A stretch of 64,000 nt of DNA from Heterobilharzia americana (GCA_944470555.2 OX104129.1:48765998-48829997), one strand, 5' to 3'; positions 36,541 to 49,080 are shown, counted from the stretch's first letter. Numbers and translations are program-made. Notes: generated from the letters alone by a model not told the origin.

Positions 36541-36680
36541 GAGTGACTTTAAAGGTTGCCCAAGCAACTGCTGAAATAAAGAATTGCGGTTCTATGTCGT
36601 ATGCAAAACTACCTTGCCACCCGAAATACCGAGAGAGATTTGTTATTTCAACAGTTGCCAGGGTAGTCTTTAAAGTCAGA
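36541..36680. mobile_element. Foldback MITE-like unit (copy 2)
   Basis: The left arm GAGTGACTTTAAAGGTTGCC then CAAGCAACTGCTGAAATAA mirrors the right arm TTATTTCAACAGTTGCCAGG then GTAGTCTTTAAAGTC. It has the same ends as copy 1; the middle is diverged. Confidence 0.78.
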
Positions 36681-36898
36681 CTAATAAATCATAGCCATCC
36701 CTAACCTTAAATTACCGCTTCCAACTTCACACAAGGTTTGATCATATGACAAACAGTTATCCTAAACTTCCAATTAGTTTCTCTAACTTCTGCATCTTAT
36801 ATTTTTGGTGTTAGTCTTTCAACTGTTCTATTAAAATAATATAGTGAAAAGTTTACTATTGGTTTCTATATTTCTTTTTTATTACAACTGTTTTGTAG

Positions 36899-37278
36899 GT
36901 CCAACACGTCGGTTCAAACGCTTATGTGATCAACTGCAAACAGCCCTTTTGTCTGGGGCAGCAAACCCAAACTTTGTAGCCCATAGCACTTTAAACTCAG
37001 TTGGAGGAGCACCATCAATTACCCACGTATCTACCACTAATATAGGCACAACCACTGTAAACTCGCTCACTTCATCCTCTACATCACTGACTTCTACAAA
37101 AGGTTTCAGTCACGGCTTTGATGAACCAAATTCAGGACAGACTAATGCTGATTTAGTTTTGAATCAAAGCTATAACAACCAATCTCTACAGTCCCGGTCT
37201 AATGATGAAGAAACACTCCTCTCCTCAAAGTTAACTAATTCTGATGAGACTAATTGTCAGAAGCATGCAAAGGTATAA
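36899..37278 (+). CDS. BRSK: BRSK-like kinase last visible exon
   Basis: Acceptor TTTTGTAG ends at 36898; two bases complete the split Gly codon. The exon starts GPTRRFKRLCDQLQTALLSG, matching the terminal helix of BRSK (GPSRRFKRVVETIQAQLLS). About 105 further residues are Ser/Thr/Asn-rich without recognisable motif. The frame closes with TAA at 37276-37278. An alternative donor AAG|GTATAA at 37272/37273 overlaps the stop, so the protein may instead continue into a later exon that I could not identify. An AATAAA hexamer at 37550-37555 is a possible polyadenylation signal if this is the last exon. Confidence 0.88.
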
Positions 37279-38351
37279 CACCATTTGAAACTAATTAACG
37301 AAAATATATTATTTTTAAAAAATTACCCTTATTATGAATGAGCTTTCACTGTCAGGATTGTTCAAAAGCAAACCTTAACAGTGTTTGCAAACAACATCAT
37401 GCTTTGACGGAAAGTTCCATCGATGATAAAAGATAGTCACCGATATTTTTGTGTCTATCCCTTGTTTACTAACTAAACCACTTCCAAAAGCAATACTAAG
37501 TCGAACACATTACTTCAAATTACTACATTGATGCCACTAGAGGATGCAAAATAAACCAGTGGAGAAGAATGAATCCTTTTCGATAAACAAAGGCTAAATA
37601 AGCGTATCCGTACCGTTGCAACTGATTTTTTTTCAGGAAAATGTCACCTAGCGTCGGCAACTGGTGATTTATAGTGTATCAGGAATATAAACGTTTAGTA
37701 TCACGAACACTCTGAACTCATAGTTACTGTACGTGAGTCGTATCATTCTTCAACTTGTCACTGCTTACTGGTTTTACAACCAGTGCGTTACAGATAAAAC
37801 CAAATTTACAATAATGTATGGCACAAATCCAAAGGTTAGTAACAAGATACATTTAATGCTGCTTTTCACTTGTCCATATTCAACTGATTCTTAAACGTAT
37901 ATCATTTAACAGACAAAAGCTATCAGACATAAATATGAAAATGGAATAATGTTATTTTAGTTTGCGATAAGCTATCTATCTTCGATTCAATCTAATACAC
38001 TCAGAATATGAGACAAACAGCAAAACAGTTTGTTTGCTCGTACCAGTGTAGCCTTAGTACAGGTTTTCACTGAGCCGTAGTTAGCGCTAGCAAATAAATA
38101 TCAAAGTTCATTAACCCCATAGATATCCCTAACAATAATTCTTGTTTAGTTATGTTGTAACGGTAACTTTTAAGGTGATTGCTTTGTAAAAATTTGAACA
38201 TATGCATGTCGTCTAATCTAAGTAGAATTAGGCACTATACTCTGCGACTAAAATGAAAGAGAAATTCTATTAATGTTTCGTTCTTCTATCTTTATCAACA
38301 GGGTATGTGATGAATCTTCAAACGTTCATTCACTGGCTTGGTTTTTTACAG

Positions 38352-38419
<68 letters not shown>

Positions 38420-41400
38420 CGCTATCGAAGTTAATATTCAAACTAAATTTACTGCAATTTGTAAAGTCGAACAAAAAAATCATGAATTAAAAACGCATTG
38501 ACCTAGAAAATTCTGTATTCGTCCAACTTGGTCATACGTGATATGAAATTAATGACGTAATTCGAGATTCGTCAAAGATCACAAGCAACATGATACATTA
38601 TTAAAAATTCTTCGGATAAACCGAGGAAGTCAATAAAGTGGAAAGATTGAATGGGATGGTGTACAGCACGATTAACATCGGCTTAGATGTCAAACAGTGC
38701 ATAGGTGGATGAGATCAAGAATGCTTTGATTGTCTTCATTTTCTGTTCAGTACTTGGGAGGTGTCATGAGTCCTATACACTGGTACTCGTTGTGGTGTTA
38801 TATACGATTTGAAGTAAGGGTTATCTACTCAATACAAGTGCCGATTAAAGTGTCCTCTACGTTTTGGAAGTTGTACCCAGAAAATAAAGTGTCTCGAGGT
38901 CTTTTCTCACTATTACAAGTAAAAGGCGAGAACAAATGGGGTTATCTGGTTCACAAAGACTGAATGGGATGGTCAGTGGCGATATAGACTAGTTGTTCAT
39001 AAAGGACTTTGATCTTTATCTTACTAAGTATATTTTCCTACTGAGCGATAGTTTGAAATCTGCTCGTATTTCACTCAGTCGGTTGATCGTGAGTATATAT
39101 TTTTGTACATCCTTTTTGTTTTGCATCGTCTCAGTTAAAAAGTAGTTTCGTTGAAAAGGTTGACGGCTGTTTTTTCTTCGAGTTACCTTTTTTAATGACT
39201 TTCCTGAAAAGTCTACGACTTTGGGTATGCTAGTTGAAGTGTGGTTGATTGGTAAGTTTAATATTCGCTAAATCAGGATAACAGTTTTGTGTACTACTAC
39301 AACTTAATTATACTGTCATGGTTAGATTAATCAGGCTGTAAAAACTCGAACATATAAGGCTTCCGTGCAAGTAATTCCACTGCGTGCTTGAGAAACATTA
39401 TTTGTGCGCTCTAGGGATGTTTTCCATAATATTTTTGCATTCGATAGACACATCATGTCTGAACGTTGTAGATATTGTTTAAAAACTAGTAAGGTTTATC
39501 TATGAGCCCATCACACGTGATTTAAACAGGCTTTACGTCTACACGGTCAGCAACTTCAATACCGAATACCATCTTGCCACGCAGATACTACACGAAAGGA
39601 TCTACAGAGTTTGTCGCTGATTTACTGATATAAAGAGGAAAATTTTTTGAAGTGTACATATCCTTTCTTTGTCGTACAATTTCTTCTTATCTTCAACCGG
39701 AAATTACTGTGTAATATTCTCTGATTTCTACCATATATTCGCTCCAATCATCTCTCTTTTCCTATGATCGAATAGGTTTGTTCCGATATTTGAACTTTGT
39801 TACTACATTGTTGTTTTCTTCCTTGCCATCTTTATTAATGGTCATAGTAAATTTAATATTTCTGTAGATAAATTCATGAGTAGAAAATGCTTTGCATGGT
39901 AAGATTTATTTGAAGTGTTTGATGTTCTCTGAGTTTTTATATCAAATAAAAAACATCGTCCAAATTCAAGTTATTGTCATCCTCATATTAAACTACGAAT
40001 TTTCTACATTTTCTTGGCAGCATGTGTTATAAAAAACTTCAAAATCTAGTAGGTCCGCTGCATTGAAATCAGTTCTAATGCTTATTTTATTGGTTATGTA
40101 ATTATTAACAGATTAGGAGGAAAGATAGAGTTGTTATTGAAATGGCGCGCTTATAACTCTGGGTTACCTTACAGCATTTATGAAAGTTCGATTCACGTAG
40201 TTTGATATCGCCTTCAGAGATATTTCAGTTGAGTCACTGTAACCGCGAATGACTCTAAGTTGGAGATTATCGTAAATACTCACTTGTAAATGCATTTCGA
40301 TGATGAATGTCAAGAATCATAATTCTATGTCTCACATTGATGCTACACTACTTATTTTAGTATTGTTTTTGTACTTTTTGGTTAGAAGACTTTGATCCGG
40401 TATACAAGATTTAACTGATAATTTAATGAATATCTACCAAGGAGTTAATAAAACCTGCTTTTCCAGTTATTTATGAAACTGTGACGTTATATTCGAATAT
40501 ATTTAAGGTATTAAACAACAGATCTCAGTTCTTCCAAAAGTCCAGTCTTGAAAGACCTAGTGGTTTAACTTCTTTGTAGTAAATTGATCTGTGTAAGTAT
40601 CACATGCCACAGTATGTATTCCTCGACTCTCTGTTTGGTTTACTATTATATTTACATCCAATCATTTTATTTGCCAAACTAATTGATTTGATGTCTCCTC
40701 ATATTTATCTTTTTTTTGGTTTTCATTTCCTTTTTCTGTTGTAGACATCTTTCCCTGTAACTTATCCACAGCAGAGTGAAACACTGAGTTCCTCATCAGA
40801 TCCCATGATGTGTCAGTAACACATTTCTTTCTTTTTTTTTCTTTTGAAATGTTCAGACATGCACACACAGACAAATCCAAATGCCTTTCATTCACACGAA
40901 TTCTGAAGAGTGTAATATTAAAAGAGGAAAATAAATGTCTCATTGTTGAAAAATCCTATTCTTTATTGTTCTTTGTTTGTGTGAATTCTTCTTTCTTTGT
41001 CGAATAGAATATTGTAATACAGGAAATATGCACTAATTTCTAACTTGTATGGTAAGCTTTCTTACTTTCGTTTGCTTGTCACTATGTACTAAATAAATAA
41101 ATGATCATGATCATAACAATATTGGTATATCTTAACACCATTATTCATTATAACAGTGTTCTATTGTAACTGAAAAAGGTACTTGTCAGAAATTATCTTT
41201 CTCTCACTCACCTTTCCCTTAGATAACATTCGTTTTGTTTACCTCAACATTTGTGTTTGTGTCAATGTGTAGATAAAGTCGGGAATTGTTATTCTCATCC
41301 ACTTTGAAATGAAGTTGATGAACTACAGTGAGTAATAATAACTTGATTATGTCTCATTAAGTTTTTGTGTAAGATGGTATCAATACAAAGGTATATTTTT

Positions 41401-44400
41401 ATAAGGTAAAAATACAGGTAAACAGTTTGCTTCAAGTGACCTCAAATACTGTCTTTGTCATCAGTATATTATTACTATTGATGTTGTTATCCATTTGTAT
41501 AATTTAAGATGGCAGTGGCACTCGTTACACTAACATTTCTACACTGCTTATTAAAACTTTGCCACTCTTGGAGCAAGTAAAACTTTCCTTCACTCTGAAG
41601 TTCTGTTTTAGATAATATACATAATGAATACTATCCCGAGATCGGTAGTTAAATGTGCATTTTCGCATTATGTCTTTATATAATTTCAGTCCTTGTTTCC
41701 ATCGAAGTCAACATCAGTTCTATTGATAACAGAAAAAATTTATAGAATTTTTATCTTGTACACATTTGTGCTCCAATGCTTTCTGCATTTCTTATTCTAT
41801 CTTCCCCTCTCCTTCTCTTAGTTTCCTAAAACCATTTGTACTTTCTTTTTCAAAATAACTCTATTACCTATATATATATGTAACGGTGGTCATGACCGCT
41901 GGACATACCGCTTTCATTTATTTGTGGTTTGTGTTCATCTTTTGATTCCAATCGTGAAAATTATGGTAAGAAGAAAGTTTTAAAATATATACTTCACTTT
42001 ACTTAAGGATACTATTATGGAATCTGAAATCGCTTACTACTACCATTGCTATAAGTAGTATTGACTCCTTTTTTAAATTTATATTTGTATCAAATTATGT
42101 GCATTTCATGTTATCAACTACTTCTACAGTTGGTATTTATGTCTTATATGTTGCAGAAATTCTTTCTTTTTTGCACTAGCCCTTTTATCTTCCATCATTC
42201 TCTTGTTATCCATACCTTTACTCTTTAATATAATTGCATGTGGGCACGCAATAATTTTTCACTATTGTACCACTTTTGAGACATAGTATTACATTCTTTC
42301 TCCATTTTTTCTCCGATGAATTATTATTTTTCAGGTGTTTTCTAGTAATTTTCTTCTCTTTTTTCCCTTGTAACAAATTTTAAAGATCAGACATGATATG
42401 AGGAAGATATTCATCGTTTTTCCAATCAAATAACTCTTCCACTTACTTTTCTTGACGATTTTATCATTGATGAATTATTCTTGTTAATTGGGACGGTTCA
42501 TTCTTGCTCTTATTATTGCTTTCTCTATCCTTATGTCAATATTCCTAGTAGATTTTTATAAGGATTTTACTGTTCTCATCATTTTCTTCTTCTTTGCGTG
42601 TCTCCCTCTGCCTTGATTGTTAGCTAATGCAGCGTCCCATAAAAATAATCATAATAACAACAGGAAAGTGAATGAAAATACAATTATTGAAATAAATATG
42701 ACTGAAATCTTTACTGAGTAGTACTTTAAGTTCGAATAATTAGGCATATGTTACTTGTTTAGGGTCTCAAGGTGAAGTGCATTGATTGTTGCATGTTGTT
42801 CAGCTTTCAGTGCCTCTTCAATTGATATTACTCTATAATAAGAAAGCACATTAGGTCATTTTCGAGTTATTTAACAATCTTATTCATACTTGTCTAAAAC
42901 ATCATCAAATCTATCCATTTCTTTTTAGTCAGGTGACTTGTAAATGAATTGTTGAATTCTTATGGAATTACATTGTAGGCGTATGCTTAATTCAATTCCT
43001 ATTATGAGCAAAGAATAGATAAGAATACAATTACCATAGTGATTGTGCTTTTATAAATAACTTGCTGAGTTAGGTATGCTAAATTTTTTTGTTTTACACA
43101 TTGGTTGAAAGTAAGGATATTTCATCGTTGAATCCCTACGATTGCCTGAGAGTTGTTTCTCCTTAGTTTATAAGTAGGCAGTGGAAATCATTCATCTAAT
43201 ATCCTTTTACAGTGTTAGAAAAGCTACTGCTAGAATGACTAGTATTAAATTCCGACTGAATTTTATCGACGGTGTGACAGACAAAAAGACTGTGTATGCG
43301 AATAACAATCAAACAGTGCTAAGTAACCTTCATCGAGTAATTGGATTTTCTCACTTATTCATAAGTTATTAACCATACCACTCATGCATTTTCCGATAAA
43401 GTGTACTTGTTACCACTTTAACTAGTTTCACTAATTACTGTGGTCTAACCTGAAATGTCGGTTTGAAATCGAATAATCTCAAAGTTTCTCATGGAAGTCT
43501 GATCCGATCTTGTTTCTTGTCTAGTTATATCAATGAATAATTATCGCAATCAAGTGAACTATGACAGACTTTAAGTTACGCTAGTGCTTTATGTGTGCAT
43601 GAATTTCATTAAAAAATTTGTGAGGTGATCCCTATGGATATTAGATGATAGTCAGATAGGGAATTCTTATTAAAAGCACCAGTTGAAAACAACTTCAAAT
43701 CATTTAGTGCATGATACTGCTAGTAGAAAGCCATGCTACTTCTTATTAGACACCTTTATTAACATCATCTCACGAATGCATTGCAGGTTAGTATAACGAT
43801 GATGGTCGATCACCTTGCTGAATTCTGAGTTCAAATTTAATTAAAACCAAAATGCACAAAATAAGTTGCACTTTATGCTGCAAGTTGCGTGCAGTCTTTA
43901 AAATTTCACCTTATCTGCTTGTGACAACGGATAGAACAGTCAACTTGGTAAGAAAGTATTTGCCATCTACTAAGCTTCAAATCATATTTGGTTAACTCTA
44001 CTGTAAGAGCGTGGCATCTCATGCATACACAGAGTTGTTTAATTTTACTAACGCTCTTGTTCTACTGTGGGTTTCATTACCCAAATATGTACGCGCATTG
44101 GTCTCCATAACTTTACAAGTATTGAGGTATTCATTTCGCCAATAAGAATCGTTGCTACCAACTTGGTCAAGTGATGAGCTACAGTTTTGAGTTTGGCTAA
44201 CGACTATGGTATACAGTTAACCAGATATCATCACAGTAATCTCAACACACACAAATATAGCTAGAAGAATCCTAAATTATATATTTCAAGGAGAAATTGT
44301 TTCGAAAATATACATATGCAAAGCATATTTTGTTCTACTTTCTCGGTACTACGCTTCTGTATTAAAATTTTTGCTAATTAAAACAATGATATTTAGAGGG

Positions 44401-44918
44401 CACAGGTGACAAATATTGACCATGAGTACTAACATACATGTACCTAAAGTAATAGTACACTGATTATGGAATCAACGATGTAGAAATATAATATGCAGCT
44501 AGAATATTTCAAAGAAAGTAGGTGAAGGATAAAGAGTAGAGGGTCATAATCTAAGCTTAGTAGTGAATGCATATCGTTTTCCATTGTATTAGGCTGGATA
44601 TATTTCTTATAGAATATATCAGTATTGGTGTTTTGTCCTACTCTGCTGTGTGATTGTCACTTCATAGGTTGCAAAACTAGTATTTTTTCTCCAGATTTTT
44701 GATTTCAGTAAAGTTTAATATTCTTATTTAACCTGAGTTACTACACACCGATAACCTGACTGACCGCGATCAACTAGTTTGACCTACTTATTTACTGCTT
44801 TAATCATTGTATGATGTTAATCTGATATGGAATTACATTCCGCTGCAGTGCCTAAGCTTTACTCTCCTAAAAAGTTTATAACACGTGATCTGTAGCCATC
44901 TTGACTTCACATAACTTT
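37279..44918. other. Gene-poor AT-rich region with TA microsatellite
   Basis: No host exon could be supported. A long (TA)n repeat lies at 38356-38417. Open frames such as 43181-43372 and 38730-38963 are short and lack motifs. If BRSK continues beyond 37272 the region could be intron, otherwise it is downstream flank. Confidence 0.4.
38356..38417. repeat. (TA)n microsatellite
   Basis: About 30 uninterrupted TA units. Confidence 0.95.
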
Positions 44919-45303
44919 CAAGTTGTTATTCATCGAAGACTGACATCAGTTGGAGGAACAAAGGAAACCTGGGAGCATTGGACAGCTGAAGTCGTGACCG
45001 GTGGAGTCAAAGCCTGATGGCCGTGAGGACATATACTCAACGATGACATTGGGTGGCGGTTGAGCTAAATCATGAGCTAACAGAAGTTGGAAAAATGGAG
45101 CATTGGATTCTGACCCATTCGCTCAATGGTAACGCGCTGGCCGCGGAACCTGAAGGTCGCGGGTTCGATCCCTGCTGGTGTGGGGTCGTGGGTGCGCACT
45201 GCTGAGGAGTCCCATACTAGGATGAAACAGCTGTCCAGTACTCCCAGGTTTCTTTTGTTCCTCTAACTGATGTCAGTCTACGATGAATAACAACTTGAAA
45301 TAT
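44919..45303 (+). mobile_element. Hammerhead SINE family 2 with inverted tail at the 5' side
   Basis: The right part (from about 44990) is a full plus-strand unit: a 5' region (GGTGGAGTCAAAGCC), a tRNA-like domain at 45111-45188 whose ends can pair (GACCCA with TGGGGTC) with B-box GGGTTCGATCCC at 45161-45172, a hammerhead at 45196-45241, then the tail to CAACTTGAAA. The left 71 bases (44919-44989) are the same tail inverted, reaching exactly to the palindrome CAGCTG that forms hammerhead stem III. The element thus has about 70-bp terminal inverted repeats. No clear target duplication was found. Confidence 0.82.
45196..45241 (+). ncRNA. Type I hammerhead ribozyme motif, near-intact
   Basis: Stem I GCACTG/CAGTAC with one mismatch, core CTGAGGA at 45202-45208 (fits CTGANGA), stem II GTCC/GGAT closing with a G-U pair, junction GAAA, very short stem III around CAGCTG, and cleavage triplet GTC. 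All invariant core positions are present. Minimal stem III is known in schistosome and SINE-borne hammerheads. Activity is inferred from consensus, not shown. Confidence 0.75.
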
Positions 45304-45547
45304 TTCCAAATCTCCACAACTCCCTCAAAATATAATTTCATATAACTTGTCATGCAAATATTTTCATTCTAGATGGTCAGTTAGTTTCAAACATATTCCC
45401 CTTTGATTTCTTAGTTTTGCTCTCCAAGAGTCACATTTCATTTTTTTTGCTTTATACCAAAATGGTTCACTAATTACAAAACTGGAGTCCACATGACATC
45501 TATGAATGACAGTGTTAATCGCTTTTCGATTAATAAAAGTCACTACA

Positions 45548-46490
45548 GAGGGTTCCTAGTGGAACATAGGGTTTCAGTAGCACGCCTCCATTGCACTCTC
45601 TTCTCTACAGTCTTCAAAACCTGGATCCACGACTGCCCACAACCTCTCATTTCTTCCTCACACCATCTACTCCAGGTCACCATCCCTTCGGACGCCCAAC
45701 TTATCCGTTCCCCCTTTCCATTCCACTCGATGACCTGACCTGGTGGGTGATGTCCCCAGTCAGCCTTCTCAGTGTATGCCCAATCCATATTCACTTTCTT
45801 CTGCATATTTGTTGGGTGGTAGGTTCTTGGTTGGTTCATTGTCAGGTCAGAGTTCCTCCTTGCTTATTCTTTATCACCATCTAATCTCATCTTCAATATA
45901 AAGTGAGAGTGGGCTACAGCTGTTGATGAATGTCTGCAATTTGTTGGAAATGGTTTTCGTGACAAACCAAGTCTCTCAACCATCACACAGAAGCACTGAC
46001 TTCACCGACTTAGTGTTGAAAATCTGGATCTTGTTCATGCTTTATGCTGAGTGGAGTGGAGTGGAGTACAGTGCAGTAGATCTCCACACTGATTTCAGGT
46101 TGATGAAGGAATGCCGGTCTTGCTGTCTTTCCGATCCTGGTCCTGACGTTCTCATCTGTGACACCGCCACCTGTATTTCAAACGATGCTATCTTTCTCAG
46201 ATAGGTGAACGAGACTACTTCCTTTAGGTTTCTCTCGTTGATGGTGATCGGTGCCTCTTGTTGTTAATGCTGTTGTTGGTTGGGTATCTTCATCAACTCT
46301 GTCTTCTCTATGCCCACTTGAAGTCCCGTTTTCGCTGCCCCTCCTTTTCTGTCAACTTGTTAGTTTTCGCCTGTAGATCTTCGAGTTTGTGCCACAAGAC
46401 ATTAGACATAAATCATCATCGGTGGATAAATCCAAATCTTCTAGACTCTTTTCATCGGTCCAGCGTATGCTAGATATGATGCAGTAAATT
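45548..46490 (-). mobile_element. RTE-like LINE (copy C), 3' end
   Basis: The minus strand carries the family's C-terminal block: MDWAYTEKADWGHHPPGQVI with EWNGKGERI, TWSRWCEEEMRGCGQSWIQV and TETLCSTRN (45543-45839), preceded by the SFTYLRKIASFE-type block near 46190. It ends in CACTAGGAACCC without the AAT-rich tail of other copies. It contains a (GGAGT)n-like run at 46050-46068, an expansion not seen in copies A or D. 5' truncated just upstream of the palm YxDD-equivalent region. Confidence 0.87.
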
Positions 46491-47480
46491 ATAAAGAAAA
46501 GCCAACCACTGTTCCATATCAATATGAATATAAAGAGGATAACTGAAGGTTGGAAGAAAACTTCGTTCGTGACTCCGCTCGAACCAGTAACCTGAGGATT
46601 TTGTTAGGAGACAAACATACTTTTAATGATCTCTGTAACCCATCTACCGAGCAAGTCTAAATTTCACCCAGCTGTTAAGTGAACACTTATTTCATGCATA
46701 AATTAGTCAAATAATAAGCAGATTATTATTATTTTACTGTTTTCCACAAGTTGCAATAATGACACTGAACTAATGCAGAAAATCTAATTTAACATTATGT
46801 GTTTATCAATTCCTGACTTTTAAACTTTGAAGTTAGTTCCTCTTTGGAATGGTGATAGTTTCTTTTGTAAAAATAGGAAAACAAGATTGAACATTGTTGG
46901 AATATATTATTTTCAAATAACTTAAAAAATAAGAGCCAGTGATAAGAGTGATTAATAGTGTCTACTCAACAACACAATTGTAAGATGTATTTTCTAGATT
47001 CTTTGAAGCGAACGGAATGTTTGTTTGTGGAATGGAAGAAAAGTACAATCACAGTATAATTTTCCGACAAGTAACCTACATATTTCATCGTACTTGACAC
47101 AAGCTAAAATTAAAATTATTATTAATTATGAGTTGCTTAAACTAGTTACTGATTTTTGATTCCTGCCTTATTTCTTACAGACACCTCTGTTTCGTCTAAA
47201 TATGAACCCTTGAAGGTCATTTAAAAGTAGATTAATTTGATATTTTGATCACTTGTTTAGGTGCCGATTCTTTTTTGTGTTTTTTGGCCACATTTATATG
47301 CTCCAGGCTTGTGAAACATGATTTATATTGGATTATTATGATAGTAATGTGCATTCTGAATAAACAGCTTCAAATTATTGTTTCGTTCGGCGCTCTATGG
47401 CTTTTCAAATGTGGGTGGTATAATTGTTTCGCCTTTGGACAACTAATTTGGTTTTTGAGGGGGTCGTGGAGATTTGGAAA
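46491..47480. other. No gene seen
   Basis: AT-rich sequence without recognised repeat or exon. The open frame starting at 47245 runs into the SINE below and is not considered a gene. Confidence 0.4.
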
Positions 47481-47541
47481 TATTTCAAGTTGTTATTCAT
47501 CGAAGACTGACATCAGTTGGAGGAACAAAGGAAACCTGGGA

Positions 47542-47587
47542 GCACTGGACAGCTGTTTCGTCCTAGTATGGGACTCCTCAGCAGTGC
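47542..47587 (-). ncRNA. Type I hammerhead ribozyme motif, intact core
   Basis: Minus-strand mirror of the motif at 47707-47752: core CTGAGGA at 47575-47581, stem I GCACTG/CAGTGC, stem II GTCC/GGAC, GAAA, CAGCTG, cleavage triplet GTC. All consensus positions kept. Confidence 0.8.
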
Positions 47588-47706
47588 GCACCCACGACCC
47601 CACACCAGCAGGGATCGAACCCGCGACCTTCAGGTTCCGCGGCCAGCACGTTACCATTGAGCCAGTGGGTCAGAATCCAATGCTCCATATTTCCAACTTC
47701 TGTTGC

Positions 47707-47752
47707 GCACTGCTGAGGAGTCCCATACTAGGACGAAACAGCTGTCCAGTGC
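47707..47752 (+). ncRNA. Type I hammerhead ribozyme motif, intact core
   Basis: Stem I GCACTG (47707-47712) pairs fully with CAGTGC (47747-47752). Core CTGAGGA is at 47713-47719, stem II GTCC/GGAC with a 7-base loop, GAAA at 47735-47738, stem III CAGCTG (only two pairs plus a 4-base loop intramolecularly, or a self-complementary dimer contact). The cleavage site is predicted after C47746. Confidence 0.85.
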
Positions 47753-47812
47753 TCCCAGGTTTCCTTTGTTCCTCCAACTGATGTCAGTCTTCGATGAATA
47801 ACAACTTGAAAT

Positions 47813-49080
47813 AATTTGGTTTTATTCAGTTTCTTATCCTGCTGATGTGATTTCTCCTCTCAGTTGGAAACCTTAGTTAAAACACTCACAAGGCTTTTAC
47901 TCGTTAGGAGTCTTTTGGCAGGAAACCCTAGAACTTGGTCATGTGCGTCATGAGACCCACTAGCGAGACATACCTTCAATATTAAGGAAATTATTATTTT
48001 TTCAAAGTTTTAAAACATCAGCACTCCACGCTGAGGTGAGACACTACATCCTTGTTAGCACATATCACAACAATAAAAGGTTATGTTTAGCGACCCTGAA
48101 ATCAACATTTTCAATGTCTTATTCGATAATGGGGTTCGTAAATGTCTCCAATAAGGATTTTGAACCAATATTTTCTCGTAAGTATGGTAGACGTGAAATT
48201 TGTTAGTGGTAAATTGACATTAATGAAACACCGGATGCAGCAAAATATTATGTTGTTTTCCTACTCGGTTGATTCGTGTAAAAGTTGTAGCAGTTACCAT
48301 ATCCACAGTTGCCAGAAACCATGTTTGCACTAACGTCATAACGTTGACGTGTTTCTGCACTGAAGGTCAACAGACAGTTCTCATGTTTAAGGGAATTTGA
48401 CATATATAGAAACAATAAACAGCATGTACGTGGCCACTTTATGGACAAAGAGCCGAAAAAGGTTTCACATGAAATCCAAGCAGCGTTAACTTTCATTCGA
48501 TTCTGTCAAAGCTCTGTGTCATCCTTATGCTTGGAATCCAAACGTTTCCTAGCGTTAAATTTAGGTGCATTACTTTCTTTTATGCAGATTGTTTGTCGGT
48601 AATGAGCGACAGTCGTACTTCATGGTTTATCGCTTCCTCTAGCGTCTGCTCTTGAAGTCGAACAGCAGTCATATTAGCATCCAACATTCATCTACGATGT
48701 TCAGAACCTCGTAAACTGAGTATAAAGCTTGTCCTTGTTTGGTAAAGAAATCTTAGGCGAATACTTCTAGGGTTTGTCTTTTCATCATTGTCATGGATGA
48801 CAGTTGTTTGAGGCAAAAATTGGTATATCACTACAAAATAGGCGTAAATGTGCTTATTATGGGCTTACTTCAGTTTCTTACTGCTCCGATGACTTAAGCA
48901 CTGGTTTTTCACAGTCAGCTACGGAACACAGGCTAATTGGAGTGAAACAATCGTCTAAGAATAACTATTGAATAGGCGATTCACGTGTAAAATGTCTTAA
49001 ATGTATAGAAAAACATCATTTCATGTCCTATGCAAACATGAACTGTGAATTAGTGGCTCTGCCTATCTGCACTGCTGTGC
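47813..49080. other. No gene seen
   Basis: No supported exon or repeat. Open frames at 48142-48496 overlap on both strands without motifs. Confidence 0.35.

Larger units (their letters stand above)
3327..37278 (+). other. BRSK: BRSK/SAD-like kinase gene, 3' part (five exons)
   Basis: Five exons in the same direction read in compatible phases (0, 2/1, 0, 1/2) and together match the C-terminal half of BRSK1/2 (SAD) kinases in order: Ser/Pro-rich linker, FLGSPRFHR motif, SWF motif, SFRAEY segment and RRFKR helix. BRSK kinases are AMPK-related Ser/Thr kinases activated by LKB1 and act in neuronal polarity and synapse organisation; that role is family knowledge, not shown here. The catalytic and UBA domains are not present and must lie upstream of the window, so positions 1-3326 are read as intron. 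Introns are 12.5, 2.4, 14.1 and 1.7 kb and carry most of the transposons. The 3' end is uncertain: a stop lies at 37276-37278, but a splice donor overlaps it. Confidence 0.85.
47481..47812 (-). mobile_element. Hammerhead SINE family 2 with 108-bp inverted repeats
   Basis: Positions 47481-47704 are a minus-strand copy: tail, hammerhead, and tRNA-like domain with B-box complement GGGATCGAACCC at 47611-47622, stopping in the 5' region. It is followed by a plus-strand copy of only the hammerhead plus tail (47705-47812). The two outer arms of about 108 bp appear identical by eye and inverted, each holding a complete hammerhead. TA dinucleotides flank both ends (AAATA before TTTCAAG, TAATT after CTTGAAA), a possible but weak target duplication. 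It could be a foldback transposon or a reverse-transcription rearrangement. Confidence 0.85.

Noticed and set aside
38356..38417. CRISPR or structured array
   Set aside because: A plain TA microsatellite in a eukaryotic genome.
43181..43372. Candidate further BRSK exon
   Set aside because: No similarity to BRSK, no good acceptor-donor pair, and phase not supported.
45111..45188. Possible functional tRNA gene
   Set aside because: The cloverleaf-like ends pair, but it sits inside a repeated SINE and the anticodon arm does not resolve.
45591..45884. Open frame on the + strand opposite RTE copy C
   Set aside because: Shadow of the LINE C-terminal block; the same shadow appears at 57828-58121.
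47245..47781. 178-codon open frame
   Set aside because: Its second half is the reverse strand of the hammerhead SINE, so the open frame is accidental.
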